Of a stretch of 12,136 bases of DNA, positions 1-5,220 are shown piece by piece (position 1 is the stretch's first letter; each line of letters starts with the position of its first letter). The notes beneath the pieces were generated by a model. It was not told the origin of the DNA and made no database searches. It worked only from the letters and a program-made list of their open reading frames with translations. This DNA is from HRBIN12 sp964640965 (GTDB lineage: Bacteria > Actinomycetota > UBA4738 > HRBIN12), in the NCBI GenBank assembly GCA_964640965.1, contig CAZXJB010000080.1, positions 1 to 12,136 of the forward strand, in the 5' to 3' direction. Both the position numbers and the translations under genes were made by a program.

Positions 1-354
1 CAGCTCGAGCAGCGCCACGACGGCCTCCCGGGGGACGGGCGGCGCCGGCGGGGCCGCTGACCCCGCGAGCACCCCGAGCCACCTCGCCACCCAGCGGGCG
101 CGGGCCTCGGCCGCCGCGGCCTCCCGACGCGCGCTCATCGACTGGAGCGCGAGCAGGTAGGCCGTGATCACGACGAGCCCCGCTCCCGCCGTCGACACGG
201 CCCCGAGCAGCACCCACGGGAGGCCCGGCGTCGGCCCGGCCTCGCCGACGTGGCCGACGACCACCCAGGTGAGCCAGACCAGCGGGATGGCCTCGACCGT
301 GATGACGACGGCCACGAGCGCCGCGAAGGCGAGATCGCCGAACCGCCGCCACAC
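1..354 (-). CDS. Membrane protein, N-terminal part (runs off left edge)
   Basis: I do not recognise this gene with certainty. The visible 118 codons start at GTG (354-352), four bases after the stop of the receiver gene, with AAGGGG seven bases upstream as ribosome binding site. The product begins MWRRFGDLAF and has two clear membrane spans, about residues 8-33 and 47-70, the second after a short loop rich in Gly and Pro. An Ala/Arg-rich, probably cytoplasmic segment follows, then a Pro-rich linker and the start of a helix (PREAVVALLEL) where the window ends. The spacing shows co-transcription with the receiver gene. In other actinobacteria I recall proteins of this shape continuing into HEAT-like helical repeats, so a membrane-anchored repeat protein is a possible identity, but that part lies outside the window. 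That the frame is a gene is fairly certain; the function is unknown. Confidence 0.7.
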   Translation of the reverse strand, partial: MWRRFGDLAFAALVAVVITVEAIPLVWLTWVVVGHVGEAGPTPGLPWVLLGAVSTAGAGLVVITAYLLALQSMSARREAAAAEARARWVARWLGVLAGSAAPPAPPVPREAVVALLEL

Positions 355-358
355 GGCG

Positions 359-721
359 CTACCCCTTGATCCAGCGGCGCACGCGCGCGAGGAGCTCCTG
401 CGGGCTGAAGGGCTTCGTCACGTAGTCGTCCGCCCCCAGGCGCAGGCCGCGCACCACGACCTCCTCCTGCCGCATCCCGGAGAGGACCACCACGGGGGTA
501 CCCTCGCCGACCTCCTCCCGGATCGAGCGCAGGAGCTCGAGCCCGCTGCCGTCGGGAAGGTTGAGATCGAGGATGACCAGGTCGTACCGACCCTCGGCGA
601 GCGCACCGCGCCCCTCCGAGACCCCGCGCGCGAGGCGGACCTCGTGGCCGGCCGTCTCGAGGATGTGCTCGAGCACGAGCCCCACGGTCCGGTCGTCCTC
701 GATGGCCAGGATCGATCCCAT
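359..721 (-). CDS. Stand-alone response regulator receiver (CheY-like)
   Basis: A 120-residue protein made only of a receiver domain with no DNA-binding output domain. The phosphorylation pocket is complete: acidic pair D9-D10 in the ILAIEDDR strand, phospho-acceptor D52 in LVILDLNLPDG, the switch residue S81 in VVVLSGM, and K103-P104 in the YVTKPF loop. Such proteins pass a phosphoryl signal from a sensor kinase to a partner by protein contact. The ATG at 721 has GAGGGA a few bases upstream. The downstream membrane-protein gene starts four bases after this stop, so the two are co-transcribed and may act together. No histidine kinase is visible in the window. A second frame over 418-756 on the same strand is only a shadow. 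The domain call is firm; pathway and partner are unknown. Confidence 0.93.
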   Translation of the reverse strand: MGSILAIEDDRTVGLVLEHILETAGHEVRLARGVSEGRGALAEGRYDLVILDLNLPDGSGLELLRSIREEVGEGTPVVVLSGMRQEEVVVRGLRLGADDYVTKPFSPQELLARVRRWIKG

Positions 722-830
722 GCTTCCCTCGTCGCCGCGGTTCCCACCGGCATCATCGGCAGGCGCCTCCGCCCGGTTGACCGAGCCCGCCGAGGCCGCC
801 GGGGGCGAACCGGCCGGGCCCGGGGGAGGC
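722..830. other. Intergenic spacer before receiver gene
   Basis: This GC-rich spacer of 109 bases separates the small membrane protein gene from the receiver gene on the minus strand. It contains the receiver's ribosome binding site next to position 722. I see no convincing promoter or terminator with a T-run in it. Confidence 0.5.
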
Positions 831-965
831 TCAGGACCGCCCGACGGGCACGGGCTCGGGGCTCGTGAGGGTCGAGAGCGCGAGGACGAGGGCGACGATC
901 AGCAGGACGATGAGGACGAGCGCCGCGAGGCGCCGTGGATCCGCGACGTGCACGCCCATGGCCAC
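831..965 (-). CDS. Small single-span membrane protein (44 aa), hypothetical
   Basis: A short frame on the same strand as the receiver, ending 109 bases before it. I chose GTG at 965-963 because GGAGGAG lies seven bases upstream, an excellent ribosome binding site. The frame stays open up to an ATG at 1031, but that region looks like promoter or leader. The product begins MAMGVHVADPRRL and then has one very hydrophobic stretch (LAALVLIVLLIVALVLALS, about residues 13-31), followed by a short tail with PEPVPVG. The N-terminal Arg pair would favour an N-in topology. I know no family for it. It could be a regulatory micro-protein of the neighbouring receiver/membrane-protein pair. It could also be a chance frame, although strong ribosome binding site plus ideal span length argue for a real gene. 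Confidence 0.55.
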   Translation of the reverse strand: MAMGVHVADPRRLAALVLIVLLIVALVLALSTLTSPEPVPVGRS

Positions 966-1011
966 TGTCAGTCTCCTCCCACGCGGGCCGAGCCGCAACC
1001 GAGGATGGATC

Positions 1012-1062
1012 GTGTCGTCCTTCTTCGACACGGCTTACGAAGGCCGTCCGCCGTGGGACCTC
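1012..1062 (+). pseudogene. 5' remnant of class I SAM-dependent methyltransferase gene
   Basis: From GTG 1012 the plus strand reads MSSFFDTAYEGRPPWDLE. The pattern (F)FDxAYxGxPPWD is the usual N-terminus of a group of small class I SAM-dependent methyltransferases, which continue as WDIGRPQ. A GAGGA ribosome binding site stands just upstream in GAGGATGGATC. After PPWD the match stops within a residue or two, the frame changes character, and it ends at a stop near 1123. The SAM-binding glycine motif and the rest of the roughly 200-residue enzyme are missing. I infer a chromosomal gene whose body was lost when mobile DNA accumulated to its right. The preserved start and ribosome binding site suggest it once ran divergently from the small membrane protein gene. 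Only about 17 residues support this, so the call is moderate. Confidence 0.5.
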
Positions 1063-1068
1063 GAGTGC

Positions 1069-1173
1069 TCAGCCGGGCACCGCCGTCAACAGCACGGCTT
1101 CCGATACGGCGACCCGATAGGGTAGGCGGTTGCCGCGAGCACCCCTGATCTCGAAGCTGAAGACGAATCCGAG
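1069..1173 (-). pseudogene. Unassigned C-terminal protein fragment (34 codons plus stop)
   Basis: Between the methyltransferase remnant and the IS3 fragment, the minus strand has a reading frame that begins at the IS3 break and ends in TGA at 1071-1069. It reads LGFVFSFEIRGARG, then NRLPYRVAVSEAVLLTAVPG and stop. Its codons favour G or C in the third position and it alternates hydrophobic and charged residues like a beta-rich protein end, so it looks like the genuine tail of some protein. I do not recognise the family. The IS3 OrfA frame overruns the same DNA in another phase, where it gives low-complexity Ser/Ala sequence, which shows that the IS homology has ended. It could be leftover cargo of the integrated element or a displaced chromosomal gene end. 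Confidence 0.35.
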
Positions 1174-1367
1174 GTGGTGAGACCGGGTCGGGTTCCTTCG
1201 TCGACCTCAGCGCGGCGCACCCACTTGCGCAACGTCTCGTGGGAGGCGCCGAACCTGCCGGCGATCGAGCAGATCGCCGCCCACTGCGAGGGGTGCTCCT
1301 CCTGGTGCTCGAACACCATCCGGACGGCCCGCTCGCGTAGCTCCTTCGGATACCTTCCCCTGCTCAT
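1173..1367 (-). pseudogene. Truncated IS3-family transposase OrfA
   Basis: The first 65 codons of an IS3-family OrfA, the small DNA-binding protein made together with the integrase-like OrfB. The start is ATG 1367-1365 (MSRGRYPKELRERAVRMV), with GGAGG about eight bases upstream. Residues 29-52 (WAAICSIAGRFG through LRKWVRR) form the expected helix-turn-helix. The match is good up to RPGLTT. There an intact OrfA would continue with a charged leucine-zipper segment, but here the sequence breaks at about 1172. OrfB with its DDE catalytic residues is absent, so the copy cannot transpose. Its terminal repeat lies just upstream at 1391-1420, which fixes the orientation. Family assignment is secure; the subgroup is not. 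Confidence 0.85.
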
Positions 1368-1390
1368 GGCCCCGTCCTCCACTCAAGAGT

Positions 1391-1420
1391 TGGAGCCTCC
1401 AAGGAACCCGGGGCGGTTCA
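1391..1420 (-). repeat. IS3-family terminal inverted repeat (left end)
   Basis: Read on the minus strand from 1420, the sequence TGAACCGCCCCGGGTTCC is the typical outer end of actinobacterial IS3-group elements. It begins with the usual TG and lies about 55 bases upstream of the OrfA start. The opposite end of the IS is not found in the window, in keeping with truncation at about 1172. Confidence 0.75.
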
Positions 1421-1435
1421 CGACCGAAACAAGCC

Positions 1436-1776
1436 GGCTCTTGTGACCCATCCCGTGGGTCGCAGCGAGCCCTGACGTGAGCAACGCCGCCGCTCACCTA
1501 CGCTTCTGGGCCGTCCAGAGGTCCATGAGCGAGGTGAGGAGGAGGCGTGCTCGGTACCACGGAATGACGTCGGGTGCTCGGTGTCGACCGGGCCACGGTG
1601 ATCGAATGGGTGGACGTCGCCGAGAAGGCGAACGCCATCGTCGCCCACGTCCGGCCCCGGCGGGAGTCCCGCCGCCGTTGCGGCCGCTGCGGAGTGGTGG
1701 CCGCGCTGTACGACCGCGGCGACGGCAGGCGCCGGTGGAGATGCCTCGACCTCGGCAGGGTGAAAACCGAGACCGA
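1436..1776 (+). mobile_element. Truncated ISL3-family insertion sequence, left part
   Basis: The segment probably starts at GGCTCTTGTGACCC (1436), which resembles ISL3 terminal repeats that open with GGCTCTT or similar. It also contains a GACCCA/TGGGTC inverted repeat at 1445-1461. It carries the first part of the transposase and ends where the ISL3 similarity stops, near 1770-1776. No right end is visible. The assignment of the exact outer end is an inference from the repeat's look and its distance to the gene. Confidence 0.5.
1547..1773 (+). pseudogene. Truncated ISL3-family transposase, N-terminal part
   Basis: The product shows the N-terminal zinc-finger region of ISL3 transposases. VLGVDRATVIEWVDV is followed by AHVRPRRESRRRCGRCG with the first CxxC pair, then YDRGDGRRRWRCLDLG, a hallmark stretch before the helix-turn-helix. 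Similarity ends at LDLGRVK. The second cysteine pair and the DDE catalytic domain are missing. The most likely original start is GTG 1547, directly behind a strong AGGAGGAGG ribosome binding site, but an in-frame TGA at 1565-1567 interrupts it. The frame only reopens at GTG 1574. So besides the truncation there seems to be a nonsense mutation. ISL3 membership is firm; the exact start is less sure. Confidence 0.8.
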
Positions 1777-1811
1777 GAGCGCGCAAACGAAAGTGGACAG
1801 GAGCGTTCTTA
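1774..1811 (+). other. Junction segment between ISL3 and recombinase remnants
   Basis: About 40 bases (around the AAACGAAAGTGGACAGGAGC stretch) match neither the ISL3 transposase nor the recombinase. They are less GC-rich than the surroundings. The segment may be a deletion scar or the end of another element. Confidence 0.4.
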
Positions 1812-2706
1812 GCCGAGCTGCAGGCCACGATGCATGCGAAAGGGCTCACGTCGCCGTACGCGAGAAAGCCGGGGGCGCCGGTCTCGGTCTCCAAGCTCGC
1901 CGAGCTCCTCGCCAACCCGTTCTACACGGGCGTCGTGCGGTGGGGCGGGGTCCGCCACGCCGGCCAGCACAAGGCGCTCGTGCCGCAGAGCTTGTTCGAC
2001 CGGGTCCAGGAGACGCTGCGAGCTCGCGACGTCGCCGGGGTGCGGCAGCCCCGCCACGAGCACTACCTGAAGGGGTTGCTGCGCTGCGGGGGGTGCGGAC
2101 GGCGCTTGTCGCTGACGCTCGCCAAGGGTACGTACCTGTACTTCTACTGCCTGGGGCAGCGGGGCACGGACCGGGTGCCGCCAGCCGTGCATCCTGGCTG
2201 GCGACGCCGAAGCGCTCGTCGAGGATCCGTACCGGCGGATCCGGTTGCCGCCCCCGTGGGTCGACCGGCTCACCGAGGAGCTGGAGGCCGAGATCGTCGA
2301 GCGGCAAGCTGAAGCCTCCGAGCGACGCGTGGTGCTGACAAGGACGCTTGCCAGGCTTGCCGAGGAGCGAGGCAAGCTCCTGCAAGCCTTCTACGCAAAC
2401 GCGATTCCGCTCGAGCTCCTGGAGACCGAGCAGGACCGCATTGGTGTGGCGGAGCAGGCCGCGAAGGCGGAGCTCAACGTCGCGGAGGGCGATCTTGAGG
2501 GGTGGGAAGACGTCCTCCACAGGGCGATCCGGCTCGCCGGAAACTGCCACGCGGCGTACCTGGAGGCTCGACCGTCCGTTCGCCGTCGCTTCAACGGCGC
2601 CGTGCTCGAGGCGGTCTACATCAAGGACCGACAAATCGGGCGGGCGGAGTTCTCGGAGGTCTTCGCGCCTCTCTTCTCACGCCCGAGTTCGAATAGGAGG
2701 CCGAAC
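1812..2706 (+). pseudogene. Large serine recombinase/integrase, C-terminal remnant with frameshift
   Basis: Remnant of a large serine recombinase. The catalytic serine domain and first half of the Recombinase domain are gone. What remains begins ELQATMHAKGLTS, followed by KLAELLANPFYTGVVRWGG and LFDRVQETLRARD from the Recombinase domain. The zinc ribbon starts YLKGLLRCGGCGRRLS and YFYCLGQRG. At about 2155-2175 the frame shifts by one base; the other frame then continues with TGCRQPC, VEDPYRRIRLPPPWVD, a long coiled coil and a C-terminal segment SVRRRFNGAVLEAVY and AEFSEVFAPLFSRPSSN. This order (domain, zinc ribbon, coiled coil, tail) is that of actinobacterial large serine integrases. No stop codon occurs before the tmRNA gene; the frame reads on through antisense tmRNA as VEVGGVEPPSP. 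It is non-functional as it stands, and it probably drove integration at ssrA. Confidence 0.85.
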
Positions 2707-2707
2707 G

Positions 2708-3058
2708 TGGAGGTGGGGGGAGTCGAACCCCCGTCCCCGGGCGACCGTCCAGGGCTTCTCCGGGCGCAGCCGGCGGTGCGATCTCGCCTCGGGGCTCCCA
2801 CCGGCGGAGCACCCCTCGGCCAGCCCGGGTGCGATGTCCGGAGCCGGCCCCCGGGCGGAGCCGTCTCCGTGAGCCTGCTCGCGACGCCCGGCCCGCGGTC
2901 GCAGGCGCCCCGCGGCGGACGGCTGCCTAGGTCTTAGGCAGCGAGCGCGAACTCGTCGTTGGCGCTTGTTTCGGTGCCACCTGTTTCACGACGCATGTGG
3001 CGACGTCGGCCCGCTTCCCCTGCGCGGTGCCCGCCCAGGTCGAAACCGGTACACCCCC
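2708..3058 (-). ncRNA. ssrA: tmRNA (transfer-messenger RNA)
   Basis: Rescues stalled ribosomes together with SmpB by acting first as tRNA-Ala, then as mRNA for a degradation tag. The 5' end reads GGGGGTG (3058-3052) and pairs with CACCTCC (2715-2709), with discriminator A at 2708. CCA is not encoded. The T-arm is GGGGG-TTCGACT-CCCCC (2732-2716), and the 5' side has the typical GGTTTCGACC. The tag frame and its stop hairpin lie at 2922-2963. The length of 351 bases is normal. It follows smpB by about 50 bases on the same strand. No hairpin with T-run follows the 3' end; instead the remains of a serine recombinase abut it, so the original terminator has probably been displaced. The identification is firm. 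Confidence 0.97.
2934..2963 (-). other. tmRNA proteolysis tag reading frame (ANDEFALAA, stop)
   Basis: Read on the minus strand, codons GCC AAC GAC GAG TTC GCG CTC GCT GCC TAA encode ANDEFALAA and stop. It keeps the AND start and the LAA end needed for ClpXP/ClpAP recognition. The alanine charged on tmRNA itself would add one residue in front. The TAA sits in a hairpin in which GCTGCCTA pairs with TAGGCAGC (2922-2942), the usual position of helix 5. The resume codon is inferred from the consensus; the frame would also be open upstream. Confidence 0.88.
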
Positions 3059-3077
3059 GTATGCGGTTGTCGATCGA

Positions 3078-3083
3078 AGTATA
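3078..3083 (-). promoter_or_regulatory. Possible -10 box of ssrA promoter
   Basis: On the minus strand TATACT (3083-3078) lies between smpB and the mature tmRNA 5' end at 3058. A start about seven bases downstream would give a short leader for RNase P to remove. I see no good -35 box, since the expected place is inside the GC-rich end of smpB. The call rests on one hexamer. Confidence 0.4.
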
Positions 3084-3107
3084 CGGCCCGCCGGCGACCC
3101 GGCCGCC

Positions 3108-3584
3108 TCAGCGGCGGCGGCCGAGCTCCCGCTCGATCTCGCGTCGGTGCTCGCGCTCGGCGATCGCCTGGCGCTTCTCGAACTTCCGGCGGCCCCGGCC
3201 GAGCCCGAGCTCGACCTTGGCGAGCCCATGCGTGAAGTAGACCCGCAGCGGCACGAGCGTGAGCCCCTGCTCCGCGGTCTTGCCGACGAGCCGCTCGATC
3301 TCGCCGCGGTGCAGCAGCAGCTTCCGGGGCCGCACCGGGTCCAAGCGCGTCTTGTCCATCGCCTGCTCGTAGGGGGGGATGTGGAACCCCTCGAGCCAGA
3401 CCTCGCCGCCCTGGACCCGGGCGAACGCCTCCCGGAGCGACCCGTGTCCGCCGCGGAGCGACTTCACCTCGGCCCCGGTGAGGGCGATCCCGGCCTCGTA
3501 GCGCTCGAGGATCTCGTAGTCGTGGAGGGCCCGGCGGTTGGAGACCACCGTCCGCTGTCCCGCGCGATCGCCCTTCGGGCTCAC
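3108..3584 (-). CDS. smpB: SsrA-binding protein SmpB
   Basis: A 158-residue cytoplasmic protein that binds the tRNA-like part of tmRNA, mimics the missing anticodon arm, and delivers tmRNA to stalled ribosomes. Family motifs appear in order: NRRALHDYEILERYEAGIAL, then LTGAEVKSLR, the helix SLREAFARV, HIPPYEQA, and DPVRPRKLLLHRGEIERL. The strand VPLRVYFTHGLAKVELGLGRG comes next, and the basic C-terminal tail KFEKRQAIAERE with further Arg-rich sequence is the part that enters the mRNA channel. The length is normal. The start is GTG 3584-3582, which overlaps the ftsX stop in TAGTG, so translation is probably coupled to ftsX. The partner RNA gene ssrA lies directly downstream. The identification is certain; only the start codon is inferred. 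Confidence 0.97.
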   Translation of the reverse strand: MSPKGDRAGQRTVVSNRRALHDYEILERYEAGIALTGAEVKSLRGGHGSLREAFARVQGGEVWLEGFHIPPYEQAMDKTRLDPVRPRKLLLHRGEIERLVGKTAEQGLTLVPLRVYFTHGLAKVELGLGRGRRKFEKRQAIAEREHRREIERELGRRR

Positions 3585-4459
3585 TAGACCTCGAGGAAGC
3601 GCCGCATCCCGACGAGGCTCGCGACGAGCGCGACCAGCGTCCCGGCCAGGAGCAGCCAGGGGATGATCGCGATGACGTCGCCGTTCGTCACCCAAGGCAT
3701 CCAGCTGATCGTGCCGTACAGCGGGTTGATGAAGGCGACCTTGAGCCCGAACAGGACGAGGATCGCGGCCACGGCGCCGACGAGGCTCTCGATGAGGCCC
3801 TCGATGAGGAACGGGAGGCGGATGCGCCAGTTCGTCGCGCCGACGAGCTTCATGATCCCGATCTCCTTTCGGCGTGCGAACAGACCCATGCGCACCGTGT
3901 TCGCGATGAGCACCGCCGCGGACAGCAGCATCACGAGCGAGACCAGCAGCACGCCGACCCGGAACACCCGCGTGACGGCGAACAGCCGGTCGAGCAACCC
4001 GCTCTGGTCGACGATCCGCTCGATCCCCGGCTGGCCCTTCAGCACGGCCGCGACCTGCCGGTACTGCTCGGGGTCGTCGAGCTTGACCCGGAGCGAGGCC
4101 GGGAGCGCAGCGCAGTCCACCGTGTTCACGAGGGCCTTCTGGTTGGCGAACAGGCGCTTGAAGCGGGCGCAGGCCTCGTCCTTGGTCTCGTACTCGACGT
4201 TCGCCACCACGGGGAGCTCCGTGAGGCGGGCGGTGAGCGTCTGGACCGTGTCCGGGTTCACGGGGTCCGTCAGGTACACGGCCACCTCCACGTTCCCCGT
4301 CGTCGCGTCGATCATGAGGTTCACCTGGCGGCTGATGAGCAGCGCGAGCCCGAAGAGCAGCAGCGCGATGAACGTGGTCGAGATCGCCGCGAACGCGACG
4401 AGGCCGTTCCGCCGCAGCCCCGAGGTCGTCTCCCGCAGCAGCGACTCGAGCCTGGTCAC
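3584..4459 (-). CDS. ftsX: Cell division protein FtsX
   Basis: Membrane subunit of the FtsEX complex, which passes ATP hydrolysis by FtsE through the membrane to activate peptidoglycan hydrolases at the division site. The 291 residues show the FtsX layout: span 1 at about 20-42, an extracellular loop of about 43-167, then spans 2-4 at about 168-191, 218-243 and 262-285. The cytoplasmic loop after span 2 has FARRKEIGIMKLVGATNW, the coupling segment to FtsE. The external loop contains two cysteines, C97 and C116, which could pair outside the cell; that is speculative. The start is GTG 4459-4457, sharing one base with the ftsE stop, and the end shares one base with the smpB start. A longer open frame upstream is only overlap with ftsE. 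Confidence 0.96.
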   Translation of the reverse strand: MTRLESLLRETTSGLRRNGLVAFAAISTTFIALLLFGLALLISRQVNLMIDATTGNVEVAVYLTDPVNPDTVQTLTARLTELPVVANVEYETKDEACARFKRLFANQKALVNTVDCAALPASLRVKLDDPEQYRQVAAVLKGQPGIERIVDQSGLLDRLFAVTRVFRVGVLLVSLVMLLSAAVLIANTVRMGLFARRKEIGIMKLVGATNWRIRLPFLIEGLIESLVGAVAAILVLFGLKVAFINPLYGTISWMPWVTNGDVIAIIPWLLLAGTLVALVASLVGMRRFLEV

Positions 4460-5136
4460 TAGCTGTACACCCCGCGCGCCTGGTCCCGGACCACCCGACC
4501 GGCATCGAGCTCGATCACGCGGCGCCGCATCGCGTCGACGATCGCCTGGTCGTGGGTGGCCATGACGACCGTGGTGCCGATGCGGTTGACCTTGTCGAGG
4601 AGCCGCATGATGTCCACCGAGGTGCTGGGGTCGAGGTTGCCGGTCGGCTCGTCGGCGAGGAGCACGAGCGGGCGGTTCACGCACGCGCGCGCGATCGACA
4701 CGCGCTGCTGCTCGCCACCCGAGAGCTCGTCCGGGTAGTTGTTGAGCTTGTCGGCGAGCCCGACGTACTCGAGGATCTCGGGCACGCGCTGGTCGATGAC
4801 GTGCTTGGGCTTGCCGATCACCTCGAGCGCGAAGGCCACGTTCTCGAACACGGTCTTGTCGGGCAGGAGCTTGAAGTCCTGGAACACCGTCCCGATGTTC
4901 CGGCGCAGGTGCGGCACCTTCCAGCGCGAGAGCTTCGCGAGGTGCTTGCCGGCCACGTAGATGTCCCCCTTCGACGCCTCCTCCTCCTTGAGGAGCAGGC
5001 GGATGAAGGTGGACTTGCCCGAGCCGGACGCGCCGACGATGAAGACGAACTCGCCCTTGTCGATGTCGACGGTCACGTCCTCGAGCGCGGTCGTGCCGTT
5101 CCGGTAGACCTTCGTGACGTGCTGAAGACTGATCAT
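4459..5136 (-). CDS. ftsE: Cell division ATP-binding protein FtsE
   Basis: The ATPase of the FtsEX division complex; 225 residues, the normal length. All ABC motifs are present: Walker A GASGSGKST at 35-43, Q-loop Q86 in TVFQDFKLL, signature LSGGEQQR at 138-145, Walker B LVLLADEP with E163, D-loop NLD at 167-169 and H-loop H195 in ATH. The DFKLLPDKTVFENV stretch after the Q-loop is typical of FtsE rather than of general ABC importers, and the FtsX gene follows with a one-base overlap. The start is ATG 5136, with GAGG about eight bases upstream. Downstream coupling to ftsX and smpB by TAGTG overlaps indicates one operon. A possible -10 box TAGACT lies at 5174-5169. Confidence 0.97.
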   Translation of the reverse strand: MISLQHVTKVYRNGTTALEDVTVDIDKGEFVFIVGASGSGKSTFIRLLLKEEEASKGDIYVAGKHLAKLSRWKVPHLRRNIGTVFQDFKLLPDKTVFENVAFALEVIGKPKHVIDQRVPEILEYVGLADKLNNYPDELSGGEQQRVSIARACVNRPLVLLADEPTGNLDPSTSVDIMRLLDKVNRIGTTVVMATHDQAIVDAMRRRVIELDAGRVVRDQARGVYS

Positions 5137-5168
5137 CTGGGGGGTCCTCGGGGAAGTCGGGCTCGGTG

Positions 5169-5174
5169 AGTCTA
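5169..5174 (-). promoter_or_regulatory. Possible -10 box of the ftsE-ftsX-smpB operon
   Basis: In the divergent 84-base spacer the minus strand carries TAGACT, which fits the actinobacterial TAnnnT pattern. It would start a transcript with a leader of about 26 bases before the ftsE ATG. No clear -35 box is visible, so the prediction is weak. Confidence 0.35.
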
Positions 5175-5206
5175 GCAGAGCCCCCGGCCCCGGGGAACGA
5201 ACCCGC

Positions 5207-5212
5207 TACCCT
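5207..5212 (+). promoter_or_regulatory. Possible -10 box of the YfhO-like gene; leaderless start
   Basis: TACCCT fits the TAnnnT pattern and ends eight bases before the ATG at 5221. No ribosome binding site is visible before this ATG. Transcription could therefore start at or next to the A of ATG, giving a leaderless mRNA as is common in actinobacteria. There is no convincing -35 box. Confidence 0.3.
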
Positions 5213-5220
5213 TGGCCTCG

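Noticed and set aside
966..1031. Longer start for the small membrane protein (ATG at 1031)
   Set aside because: The extra residues are Arg-rich and non-specific, and the GGAGGAG ribosome binding site is placed for GTG 965. The upstream stretch also overlaps the probable start of the divergent methyltransferase remnant.
2708..2937. Protein coding continuing through VEVGGVEPPSP
   Set aside because: This DNA is the tmRNA gene, with complete acceptor stem, T-arm and tag. The protein reading here is at most a fortuitous tail of a broken recombinase.
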